A stretch of 64,000 nt of DNA from Cohnella candidum (GTDB taxonomy: Bacteria; Bacillota; Bacilli; Paenibacillales; Paenibacillaceae): contig NZ_CP033433.1 of the NCBI RefSeq assembly GCF_003713065.1, positions 372,001-436,000 on the forward strand, read 5' to 3'. The notes beneath the pieces were generated by a model. It worked only from the letters and a program-made list of their open reading frames with translations. It was not told where the DNA came from and ran no database searches. A program made the position numbers and the translations under genes. This document shows, piece by piece, positions 16,501-24,095 of the stretch. Numbering within the stretch: position 1 is the first letter of the stretch; each line of letters begins with the position of its first letter.

Positions 16501-19221
16501 GGGTCGATGACTTTCTACGGCGTGAACCTGGCCAAATTGAATGGGAATACGGGAGACCTGATGGCCGTCTATGATGACGGGGGCCAAAATAACTGGAACG
16601 ACGGATACAAGAGGGACGGCTACTTTTGGGGAGGGCGCGTCGTCGGAAGCGAGGATGGCACAAAGATTGCCTACACGTTCCGGAAGCAATCCTTCAGCGA
16701 TCGTGTCTATAGACTCATCGTTCGCGACGAAGCGTCGGGGAGCGTGCTGAGCTCAACCCCGATCGGAACCGAGGAACTCGTCATTGCAAGATATAAAAAT
16801 ATCATCGTGACGAATGAGTCCGGTACGCTAAGAGGACGCAGTTTCACGAGTCCGGCCACCGTTCTGTGGTCGGCTTACATCGGAAACAACTCCATGCTTC
16901 TCACGACGAACGGGTTCGCCTATGGAAGCGTTTGGGGCGATTCCTATCTTCGTGCAGTCGATATGGAGACGGGGACGCTGAGCTGGCTGAACTTTGCGCC
17001 TTATTTTTCCCAGATCAGTTCGTCTTCCTTTACTCCTAGTTTGAGGCTCAGTGCGTTGCCTGACGGCTCCCTCAGAGTCGACCCGTATTACGGAAGCGCC
17101 AAATATTTTATCGTTTCCGGGGCGGCAGCTGACGTTGCCAAAAACTATGATGTTTACGGATCCTTTTATTCGAACACCATACCTGATCTTGCAAATTTTA
17201 AATTAACCTACAAGGTAAAGTTCAACATTCATTCCGATTCCGACCAAAGAGCGGGCTTTGCCTTTAGAGCGGCCAGGGGCAGCGGCAAGAACATGTATCG
17301 CGTCGAATCCTCCAGCACGAAAACGAAGCTGGTAAAAGTGGTAAACGGCGCAAGAACGGTTCTCGGCGAGACGGCGTACGCCATGACGGCAGGTACGTAC
17401 TATACGATTACGGTTAACGCCTTGTTCGACAACTTGAAGGTTTACATTAATGGCGTGCCTCTCATTCAAGTCAACGATTCGACGTTTGCAGATGCAGGTA
17501 CCTTCGGACCCTTTACGAATGCGGCGCTGACGGAATTCAAGGCATTTTCGATTCAAGAGATCGCGGCGGCCAACTCGAAAATGAACAATATTGCATTGGT
17601 GACGGCCGGCATCCAATACAGCACAAGCTTCATCGATACGGAAAACGATCCTGAGATTCAGCCGCTTAGAGAATGGAAATTCGATCATGTGGATCCGAAT
17701 AAATTTTTGAACGCGGGTGACGGCAAATCAGGCCTTTCCGGCTATGACGGGATGACGCTCGCTGCTCCTCCGGCAAGTCTGGATAAAGTGGGGCTCTATA
17801 AGGTCAGCTACAAAGTACCGGACGATCCGAATTCCGGTTATCCATACCCGAGTATGGTTTTTGACGGATACCGGGCATTTTCGAATACTTATGTCCAATC
17901 TATCATTGTGCATCGAAGACCGATTGCGGCGTTCAGTCTCAGCTTTAATGCGGACAGGACGGTAAAGTGGACCGACACCAGCTACGATCCGGACCGCTGG
18001 CTAAGCTCGGCCGTGTATTCGACCGATCCGACCGGGATCGACTACCGGACGACGCGCGGCATCATGGAACGCAAATATTACTACACGACGCCAAGCGGCA
18101 CGACCAAAAATGAGAAGCTGGTGACGCCCGCTGAAGCCGGTACCTACACGGTTGGGCTGTCCGTTAAAGACGACTACGGCGCATGGAGCGATTGGAACGA
18201 GCAGACGATCATGGTCACCGCGCCGGTTGCCCCGGACGATCCGCCGATTGCCGGCTTTACGCTGAGCAAAACGACGATATCCCGCGCGGACGCATTGACC
18301 GTCACGTCGACGGCGTCCGATAAAGAGGACGGACCGGCGGCCAACCTCCCTCACGAATATTACATTCGGAATTTGACCACGGGCGGGGCGGAGACGCTGC
18401 AAAGCACGAGCAGGGGAACATGGAACAAAGTGTTCAATTCCATCGGCGTCATGGAGATCCGGCAGTCCGTGTGCGATTCCAAGGGCCAGTGTTCGCAGGC
18501 AATCCGAACCGTAACCGTCATTAACCGCGCGCCGACGGCGGATTTCGAGTGGTCGCCAAACCCCGTCTACGAAGGAGATACGGTCTTCTTGACGAATCGG
18601 TCCTCGGATCCCGACGGAGACCCGTTAACCTATGCGTGGACGATTAGCGGGCCGAATGGATATTCATTGTCCGGGAGTTCGAAAGATCTGACCCTGCCGG
18701 GAACGCAAACCGCCGATCGTCCGGGCGCGTACCGAATTACGCTGAAGGTGCAAGACCCTTCGGAAGCGGAAGCGTCCGTCACGAAAACTTTGATCGTCCG
18801 CGAGCTAAGCGTTCAAGGCGCCGTACTCCATACGGATGCGTGGGAGGAGAACAGGCTGCGATACAACGACAAGTTTCCGGACAGTCCGAGACCCCGTGAC
18901 TGGTTTTGGGCGGGGGAAGCATTCGTTCTGGAAGCGGCGGTCACCGATACGGGAGGTGCGGACACACACGCCGTATCGGTGGAAGCTTCGGCAACTCCGG
19001 AACTCGGAATGTCCCTTACGGCAGCGGATTCAAGCCATGTCCGTTGGCGAGGGCTTCTCCGTTCCAGCGATGCCGGGTTCCCTCTGGACCGGCTGCCGCA
19101 AGGTTACTATACGTTCACTTTCAAAGCCGCCTTCAGCAACGGAGTGGTCAAAACCTCGCAAGCGACCGTTCGTTTGAAGGATTCGGTAGAGCAATACGTT
19201 CGAGTTCACCGTGTGCAGTGA
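13558..19221 (+). CDS. Large secreted PKD-rich surface protein (1,887 aa)
   Basis: The start at 13558 has GGGAGAG six bases upstream; signal peptide MRKVTVLLILTLFMGLFGG with cleavage near RALA. The first 290 residues (to about 14450) are AT-rich and unrecognised. Then come several PKD/Ig-like segments (for example SYDPDR, SSDPDGDPLTYAW, KVQDPSEAE), a propeller-like middle rich in VYDDGG, YGSVWGDSYLRAVDMETG and similar lines, and a LamG-like beta sandwich near residues 1190-1330 with KVYINGVPL. More PKD-like units run to the C-terminus. There is no LPxTG, SLH or transmembrane anchor at the end, so it is either released or held non-covalently. A role in adhesion or polysaccharide binding is inferred. 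A 15-bp terminator follows. Confidence 0.85.
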   Translation: MRKVTVLLILTLFMGLFGGVLPQSILIKRALAATQQDVLLSFPGTSQIGEKLYFKKSTLTSASKTISAPIGSKISQIDVVQNGVVKQTLVNHASLSSWSGTVSLSGTAKDVVSDQNNTAKGYYAWYRYGKDGPNGNKWYYSGYDGTCPNPSGSNSLDSFGMPKAPGCIEKNLKLSGTTNHEYKLNGTVIPNSAVDDSPGVISATAKSTDPFVIIKGPRDDGTLDGPTFDLTTLEHVDMISATKFTVTYEQDFSFLGVSDDLASFGAKVTVYHAAWIVKVSSKTYEYEPAKLVVTYEGDAPAPISINGDFDILPSTTINWRDSISFKPKNFSFSTGCTYKYHQFQIERASMTWTSGNLVGTTSSLSFNYSTYPYNIGVGSHTISLKIVASCGDTGWIASKTLNINGPSGNSPPVFEAGWTIPGQWNKAGVKTRVPVGTYLDLVYLDSPAAYDPDGDVFTFIGFDFSASNAWAKDIPLKYSAYTNGYHQIRMDTPGYFCGKATMRDVFGADSVRTACVEVVPPNPVPIITGPTSVVEGRPVTPALHADQSYSPLGLSIDHSRDIWTNKRASYPAPGTEVVTLEVFDSSGLKSLQPATHTITVKPDEPPVPSLQFTPTTVRGQSVQFKEDSYSPDGDQIVARTIVYRYDRNNDGIFSESSTAVTPDANRQFSITPALVGRFQFTVTVTEDWGKQAEKNFFLNVINDNPTVTFSMQGDISTPPTPGTTYNVNPSDLMTSAWSTTIGGKPWVVDSAEGSLSSVNLFNMSYQNEGVPLISDWKGVYLNSAAVTTATDTGLGLNLYQDYYLVQESAYWASNLIVKRNGVEVRRMSQVQLAQTDPEMGVLIITGGDNYDYEFTFKGFALGEAPVKKIYNGKHYWGCVSSSCFIVGNNLIQDKMPIRFNLDLKEVYSAANYPERWFYMNDYVNNFSYANPFTLAGKKDTVPADIPENATDPDQTIDWPIGYDSKGNLYYEAWGWHSGSPGGSMTFYGVNLAKLNGNTGDLMAVYDDGGQNNWNDGYKRDGYFWGGRVVGSEDGTKIAYTFRKQSFSDRVYRLIVRDEASGSVLSSTPIGTEELVIARYKNIIVTNESGTLRGRSFTSPATVLWSAYIGNNSMLLTTNGFAYGSVWGDSYLRAVDMETGTLSWLNFAPYFSQISSSSFTPSLRLSALPDGSLRVDPYYGSAKYFIVSGAAADVAKNYDVYGSFYSNTIPDLANFKLTYKVKFNIHSDSDQRAGFAFRAARGSGKNMYRVESSSTKTKLVKVVNGARTVLGETAYAMTAGTYYTITVNALFDNLKVYINGVPLIQVNDSTFADAGTFGPFTNAALTEFKAFSIQEIAAANSKMNNIALVTAGIQYSTSFIDTENDPEIQPLREWKFDHVDPNKFLNAGDGKSGLSGYDGMTLAAPPASLDKVGLYKVSYKVPDDPNSGYPYPSMVFDGYRAFSNTYVQSIIVHRRPIAAFSLSFNADRTVKWTDTSYDPDRWLSSAVYSTDPTGIDYRTTRGIMERKYYYTTPSGTTKNEKLVTPAEAGTYTVGLSVKDDYGAWSDWNEQTIMVTAPVAPDDPPIAGFTLSKTTISRADALTVTSTASDKEDGPAANLPHEYYIRNLTTGGAETLQSTSRGTWNKVFNSIGVMEIRQSVCDSKGQCSQAIRTVTVINRAPTADFEWSPNPVYEGDTVFLTNRSSDPDGDPLTYAWTISGPNGYSLSGSSKDLTLPGTQTADRPGAYRITLKVQDPSEAEASVTKTLIVRELSVQGAVLHTDAWEENRLRYNDKFPDSPRPRDWFWAGEAFVLEAAVTDTGGADTHAVSVEASATPELGMSLTAADSSHVRWRGLLRSSDAGFPLDRLPQGYYTFTFKAAFSNGVVKTSQATVRLKDSVEQYVRVHRVQ

Positions 19222-19242
19222 ATAGATCCGTTCTACAACAAC

Positions 19243-19278
19243 AAACCTTCCCCGGACGCGGCTGTCCGGGGAAGGTTT
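19243..19278. terminator. Bidirectional terminator between the PKD gene and ugd
   Basis: Perfect 15-bp stem (AAACCTTCCCCGGAC with its complement) around a 6-base loop. It lies between convergent genes that stop at 19221 and 19297. Confidence 0.88.
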
Positions 19279-19296
19279 ACCGCTGGTATAAGAAGA

Positions 19297-20664
19297 TTAA
19301 ATCCCTAATCCCTCGTACGTCCATCCCCATTCGCGCATCCGTCCGGCATCCAATGCGTTCCGGGTGTCGAGGATGTAGCGTCTGCGCATGGCTCCACCCG
19401 CGTTTTCCCAGTCCATCTCCAGGTAGAGGCTCCAATCGGTCAGCAGCAGGATCGCATCGGCCCCCGAAGTCGTTGATTCCGGAGTGTCGCAGTATTCGAT
19501 CGCAAGGTCGGGATGCAGCTTCGCGAACAACTCCATGCCTTGAGGGTCGTGGGCTTTAACATGGCATCCCATATCGCTCAGCTTTCGCAGGATAACCGAA
19601 GCCTGCGTCTTTCTCACATCGTCGGTATTCGGCTTAAACGTGAGTCCGAGCACGCCGATCCGTTTTCCTTGCATCGTTTTCAGCCTGGCTTGCAGCTTCT
19701 GAACGCAGTACAGGTGCATGTCGAAGTTGGCCTCCACGGCTGCCGCCACGACCTGCTGCTCGCAGCCGTATTTGCGGCTCGTGGCCAGCAGTTCGGCCGT
19801 ATCCTTCGGAAAACAGCTGCCGCTCCAACCGCTGGATACTTGAAGGAACTTCCCGCCGATCCGGCTGTCCAGCCCCATTCCCGCCGCGACCTCTTTCACG
19901 CTCGCCCCCAGCGCGTCGCAGAGGCGGGCCATTTCGTTGATATAGCTGATTTTCACGGCCAGGAAGGCGTTCGAAGCATACTTGATCAGTTCGGAGCTTT
20001 GCGGGGTCGTGCGAAGCCATACCGGCGGTTTCTTATCATCCGTTTTCAAATACGGGAGGAGATCCCCCAGTTCGGCGTACGACGCTCTCGTCAGAAGCGG
20101 GGCGTACAAGGCTTTCATCACGTTCTCGGCTCGATCGCTGCCGGTTCCGATCACGATGCGGTCCGGATAGAAGACGTCCTCCACGGCGTATCCTTCCCGC
20201 AGAAACTCGGGGTTGCTGACAACGTCGAAGTTCACGCCGTGCGTAAGTCCGGAAGCGTCCTCCAGGATGGAGGCGACGAGGTCCGAGGTGCCGACGGGCA
20301 CGGTCGATTTGTTCACGATGACGGTATACCGCTTCGGATCCAGATGCTTCCCGATCTGCTCAGCGGCTCCGCGCACGTAAACCAGATCCGCGGTGGAATC
20401 GGCTTTGGACGGCGTCCCCACGCAAATGAACACGGCTTCCGCTTCCGCGACTTTACCGTAATCCGAATCGGCGAAGAGTGAGCGATCGGCACAGCGTCCT
20501 ATGATTTCGGACAAGTAAGGCTCGTAGATCGGGCTTACGCCCCGGCGGATCGCTTCCAGCTTGTTCCGATCAATATCGATGAGGGTAACGGAATGTCCCA
20601 ATACGGCGAAGGCGGCGGCCGTTACGGTGCCGACATATCCCGCGCCGACGCAGACAACGTTCAT
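19297..20664 (-). CDS. ugd: UDP-glucose 6-dehydrogenase
   Basis: Oxidises UDP-glucose to UDP-glucuronate with two NAD+. N-terminal Rossmann motif GAGYVGTVTA at residues 7-16; catalytic cysteine C284 in SGSCFPKD; conserved K238 in NAFLAVKISY; C-terminal domain with LGLTFKPNTDDVR. At 455 residues it is slightly long for the family because of an insert around residues 197-220 (AELGDLLPYLKTDDKKPP). Divergent from galU, whose product feeds it. With the UDP-glucuronate decarboxylase at 21761 it completes a route to UDP-xylose. A CATAAGATA element (minus strand, 20702-20710) resembles a sporulation -10 box but lacks a matching -35. Confidence 0.95.
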   Translation of the reverse strand: MNVVCVGAGYVGTVTAAAFAVLGHSVTLIDIDRNKLEAIRRGVSPIYEPYLSEIIGRCADRSLFADSDYGKVAEAEAVFICVGTPSKADSTADLVYVRGAAEQIGKHLDPKRYTVIVNKSTVPVGTSDLVASILEDASGLTHGVNFDVVSNPEFLREGYAVEDVFYPDRIVIGTGSDRAENVMKALYAPLLTRASYAELGDLLPYLKTDDKKPPVWLRTTPQSSELIKYASNAFLAVKISYINEMARLCDALGASVKEVAAGMGLDSRIGGKFLQVSSGWSGSCFPKDTAELLATSRKYGCEQQVVAAAVEANFDMHLYCVQKLQARLKTMQGKRIGVLGLTFKPNTDDVRKTQASVILRKLSDMGCHVKAHDPQGMELFAKLHPDLAIEYCDTPESTTSGADAILLLTDWSLYLEMDWENAGGAMRRRYILDTRNALDAGRMREWGWTYEGLGI

Positions 20665-20784
20665 CTTATCCCCAGCCTTTGCAAGCTTGTATTTGATTGA
20701 GTATCTTATGCTCCCTTTCGTGCGGAAGCCATATATATCAACCCAAAACGAGCGCCAAATAGAACAGTTGGGGATTCGACTAGG

Positions 20785-20812
20785 ACAAGGGTACCTCTCG
20801 CTTCATATGCTG
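20785..20812 (+). promoter_or_regulatory. Candidate sigma-K-type promoter of galU
   Basis: AC at 20785-20786, a 17-base spacer and CATATGCTG at 20804-20812: the same geometry as the promoter of the giant repeat gene, with one mismatch to CATAnnnTA. Pattern evidence only. Confidence 0.4.
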
Positions 20813-20858
20813 TAAGTATCGGCGCCAGCGTTCAGTTGCCAGGGAAAGGAGAATCGAC

Positions 20859-21734
20859 GTGAAGAAGGTTACGAAAGCCGTCATACCGGCGGCAGGATGG
20901 GGAACTCGCTTTCTTCCGGCGACCAAAGCGATCCCCAAAGAGATGTTTCCGATCGTGGACAAACCGGTAATTCAATACATTGTCGAAGAGGCCGCTGAAG
21001 CCGGCATCGAAGATATTCTGATCGTGACGGGAGAGAGGAAAGGAGCGATCGGCGAACATTTCGGCAGCAATCCCGAATTGGAAGCCGCTCTGCGAAGCCA
21101 AAACAAAGATAGTCTTCTGCAAACGGTCGAGCAATTGGCCCGGCTTGCGAACATCCATTTCACGGTGCAGAAGCAGCCGCTCGGTCTTGGCCATGCCGTT
21201 TTGTGCGCACGCGAATTCGTCGGCGAAGAACCGTTTGCCGTCCTGCTCGGCGACACGGTCCGTGCGGACACCTCGGGGGGCATCAAACCGCTGACCGACG
21301 TCTACCGGGAGAAACAATGCTCCGTCATCGCCGTGGAGCCGGTCGATTGGTCCGAAGTCGGAAACTACGGCATCGTGGACGGTTCTTTCGAGAACGACCG
21401 TTTGATGCTCGTCAATCGGTTGGTGGAAAAGCCCCGGGAAAATCCCCCTTCCAACTTTGCCATTATGGGACGCTACATCCTGGAGCCGGACATTTTTCCG
21501 ATTTTGGGCAGCCTGTCTGCCGGAGCGGGCGGCGAAATCCAATTGACCGACGCGCTTCAGCAGTTGGCGAACGGCCAAGCATTCTACGCTCACGTGAGCA
21601 AATTCGGGCTGCATGACGTGGGGAACCGGCTGGGTTACTTGCAAGCGGCAGTGTTGGAAGGATTAAGAGAAAGGACGCTCAAGGAGCCGTTCGGCGCCTT
21701 CCTGAAAAAAGTGGTTTCCGAACTTCACGACTGA
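20859..21734 (+). CDS. galU: UTP-glucose-1-phosphate uridylyltransferase
   Basis: Makes UDP-glucose from UTP and glucose-1-phosphate, the entry point for UDP-glucuronate and UDP-xylose. GTG start at 20859 with AAAGGAG seven bases upstream. Signature segment AAGWGTRFLPATKAIPKEM; catalytic and sugar-binding segments IVEEAAEAGI, GLGHAVLCA, LLGDTV, VEKPRE and GEIQLTDAL are all present; 291 residues is normal. The tryptophan in AAGWGTR is usually leucine or tyrosine, an oddity at the nucleotide-binding loop. 26 bases upstream of the decarboxylase gene, so one operon. Confidence 0.95.
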   Translation: MKKVTKAVIPAAGWGTRFLPATKAIPKEMFPIVDKPVIQYIVEEAAEAGIEDILIVTGERKGAIGEHFGSNPELEAALRSQNKDSLLQTVEQLARLANIHFTVQKQPLGLGHAVLCAREFVGEEPFAVLLGDTVRADTSGGIKPLTDVYREKQCSVIAVEPVDWSEVGNYGIVDGSFENDRLMLVNRLVEKPRENPPSNFAIMGRYILEPDIFPILGSLSAGAGGEIQLTDALQQLANGQAFYAHVSKFGLHDVGNRLGYLQAAVLEGLRERTLKEPFGAFLKKVVSELHD

Positions 21735-21760
21735 CCAGGCATCGACAGGAGGGAACTTCA

Positions 21761-22717
21761 GTGAATAAGATCCTCATCACGGGAGCCGCCGGATTTATCG
21801 GATCCAATCTGGCGAGAGCTTTGGTTTCCGAGGGATATGAGGTCATCGGGATCGACAACCTATCCACGGGCAGGCTGGACAATTTGTCCGATTTGGCAGA
21901 CAGCCCGCGATTTGCTTTTCTCGAATCGGACGTATCGAAGGAATCATTTTTGGAGCGGCCGGAATTAGAGAGGGTACGGGAAATCTTTCATTTCGCCTCT
22001 GCCGCTTCGCCGAAATTTTATCAGGCGGATCCGTTCGGCACGATCGCCGTCAATACGTCCGGTACCCGCAATCTGCTGCAGTTGGCACTCCGGAACGGAG
22101 CCAAAATGGTGTACGCAAGCACCAGCGAAGCTTATGGCGACCCGCTGGTACACCCTCAGGACGAGGAATACCGGGGGAACGTCAATACGTGGGGACCGAG
22201 AGCATGCTATGACGAGGCGAAACGGCTGGGTGAAGTGTATTGCTACGAATATTGGAAGCAGTTCGGCCTGGCCGTCAAGGTCGCCCGAATTTTCAATACG
22301 TACTCCGACGGGTTGCGCCAGGACGACGGAAGGGTCATCTCCAATTTGGTCACGCAGGCGCTGGGAGGCCGGGACATGACGATCTACGGCGACGGATCCC
22401 AAACCCGGTCGTTTTGTTTTATCACCGACACGGTAAACGGCCTGCGGCGGATGATGGACAGAGAAGCCGCAAACGGCCAGATCATCAATATCGGAAACGA
22501 AAAGGAATATACGATCCTCCAGGTGGCGAATCTCGTCAAGGAACTGACGAATTCGCCGAGCCGTATCACGTTCCATCCGCTGCCCCAGGACGATCCGACC
22601 CGCCGCCGTCCTTCGATCCGCAAAGCGCGCGAACTGCTGGAATGGGAACCGGAAGTCGAATTGGCCGAAGGGTTGCGGCGGACGATCGAAGCGTACCGTA
22701 ACCGCAAGGACGCATAA
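21761..22717 (+). CDS. UDP-glucuronate decarboxylase (UDP-xylose synthase) family SDR
   Basis: Extended short-chain dehydrogenase with TGAAGFIGSNLA (residues 7-18), active-site Thr/Ser in YASTSEAYGDP (118-128) and Y150/K154 in ACYDEAKR. The lines DPLVHPQDEEYRGNVN, ACYDEAKR, IFNTYSDGL and DDGRVISNLV closely follow UDP-glucuronate decarboxylases (UXS) rather than GalE or RmlB. UXS converts UDP-glucuronate to UDP-xylose with bound NAD+. GTG start behind AGGAGGGAA; 318 residues, typical. Its substrate is made by ugd just upstream on the other strand. dTDP-glucose dehydratase or another epimerase activity remains possible but is less likely. Confidence 0.82.
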   Translation: MNKILITGAAGFIGSNLARALVSEGYEVIGIDNLSTGRLDNLSDLADSPRFAFLESDVSKESFLERPELERVREIFHFASAASPKFYQADPFGTIAVNTSGTRNLLQLALRNGAKMVYASTSEAYGDPLVHPQDEEYRGNVNTWGPRACYDEAKRLGEVYCYEYWKQFGLAVKVARIFNTYSDGLRQDDGRVISNLVTQALGGRDMTIYGDGSQTRSFCFITDTVNGLRRMMDREAANGQIINIGNEKEYTILQVANLVKELTNSPSRITFHPLPQDDPTRRRPSIRKARELLEWEPEVELAEGLRRTIEAYRNRKDA

Positions 22718-22725
22718 AACAAAAG

Positions 22726-22776
22726 GGAGCCTCCGCAAGCCGGCGAATTCCGCCGTGCAAGCGAAGGCTCCGTTTT
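22726..22776. terminator. Bidirectional terminator between the UXS-like gene and the first GT61 gene
   Basis: GGAGCCTCCGC pairs with GCGAAGGCTCC, with an inner CGGCG/CCGCCG pairing, and is followed by CGTTTTCGTTT. It sits between convergent stops at 22717 and 22785. Confidence 0.8.
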
Positions 22777-22784
22777 CGTTTCCC

Positions 22785-24068
22785 CTAGTCGCCGATTCCC
22801 GCCAATTTCAGCAGCAGGCTCAATCGACCGGGATCCACGATGATATCCATGCCGCCTCTCCAGGGGTGGACTTTGCCGATCGTTTCTCCGATCAAATAAC
22901 GGTAGTCCAGGTCGAAGTGGCTGCTCAGCATCCAATAATAGCCCGGCGTATAAGCGGGGGAAAACATCTCGATGACCTTCGTTCCGGGGGAACAAAAAGC
23001 GAGGTTTGCCAAGCCGGCCCCATGGGGGGCCACCACCGCTTCCGCGGACGCGAACGTATGGATCTGCTCTTTGACCGTCATGTTCTCCGGATGAATGACG
23101 GTGAAGTCTTGGGAAGCCAGCATCTCCGTAATCATCGGTTCGTTGAGCAGCCTTCGATGTCCGGCATTCGCCCGGCTGATGTACAGCCGTTTTGGCTTCT
23201 CCGCCGATTGGACTGGTCCGAGCGCGGCCATGAGCTCTCGTCGCACGAATTCGGTCGCCCGCTTGGAGTAGGTCACGGGCTGCGCGTACACCTTCCATCG
23301 GTAACGGCTGACCAGGGAGGGCATCACGAGCGTATCGGCTTCGACGTGAAACCGGGGAGTCGCGTAAATCCGCTGCTCGGCCGGTATGCCCATGGCGTTC
23401 AAAATTTCATCTCGGTATCCGGTACGTTCCATGCTGCGGAATAAGTAGAGGTCGACACTCTGGCCGCTCTTCCGGATGAGGTCGATTCTTGGCAGGACGT
23501 CGAACAGCCAGTGGAAATAGTTGCTGCTGCTGATATGGGCCAAATGTCCGACCGTTCCCTCGATTTTCTTGAGCGGATAGGGCTTCCATGTTCTCAAGAT
23601 CGAATGCCGTTGGCGCGCGAGAAAACGCCAACGATACTCCCACGATACGTCGCACAAAACCGTGCCGTCCGGGGTGATGACAGCCCCGCTTGGCCCCCAG
23701 ATCCGGGCGTGCTTGATCACCGCCGTGAAGGCGGGCGGAGACAGTTCGGTCCCGGCTTGAAAGCTGCCGGAAACCGGCGTTCCGATCCCCTTGGCCTCGA
23801 GATAGGGAACGGTTTCCGCCGGTCCGAATTCCTGATAGGCGTTTCCGTTGGAAAGGGATGAAGGTTTTAAACCGACCCATCTTTTGGTCGAGAACAGAAG
23901 TCTACGCGGCTTCCGGCTCCTTACGGCCGGGCGGCGTTTTCTCGCCGGAACACTCTTCTTTTTCTTGCTCGAAACGTTGGAACGGCGGTTTCCGGTTCGC
24001 CTGCGGGTCATCGCTGCCGTCCGCTGCGGCGTTCTTTTGCTCCGAGGTGCCGAGCGGGTCCTCTTCAT
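22785..24068 (-). CDS. GT61-family glycosyltransferase with basic N-terminal tail
   Basis: GT61 (DUF563) enzymes transfer xylose, N-acetylglucosamine or arabinose to proteins or polysaccharides. The core shows SSNYFHWLFDVLPRIDLI, YISRANAGHRRLLNE and the signature APHGAGLANLAFCSPGTKVIEMF. Residues 1-58 are an Arg/Lys-rich low-complexity tail (RRRTGNRR, SSKKKKS, RKRRP). No signal peptide or membrane span, so it acts in the cytoplasm. ATG start behind GGAAGGGGG, 27 bases downstream of a second GT61 gene on the same strand, so probably one transcript. The acceptor is unknown; the giant Ser/Thr-rich repeat protein is my candidate. Confidence 0.85.
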   Translation of the reverse strand: MKRTRSAPRSKRTPQRTAAMTRRRTGNRRSNVSSKKKKSVPARKRRPAVRSRKPRRLLFSTKRWVGLKPSSLSNGNAYQEFGPAETVPYLEAKGIGTPVSGSFQAGTELSPPAFTAVIKHARIWGPSGAVITPDGTVLCDVSWEYRWRFLARQRHSILRTWKPYPLKKIEGTVGHLAHISSSNYFHWLFDVLPRIDLIRKSGQSVDLYLFRSMERTGYRDEILNAMGIPAEQRIYATPRFHVEADTLVMPSLVSRYRWKVYAQPVTYSKRATEFVRRELMAALGPVQSAEKPKRLYISRANAGHRRLLNEPMITEMLASQDFTVIHPENMTVKEQIHTFASAEAVVAPHGAGLANLAFCSPGTKVIEMFSPAYTPGYYWMLSSHFDLDYRYLIGETIGKVHPWRGGMDIIVDPGRLSLLLKLAGIGD

Positions 24069-24095
24069 GCGTATTCCCCCTTCCGAAACCGATGA

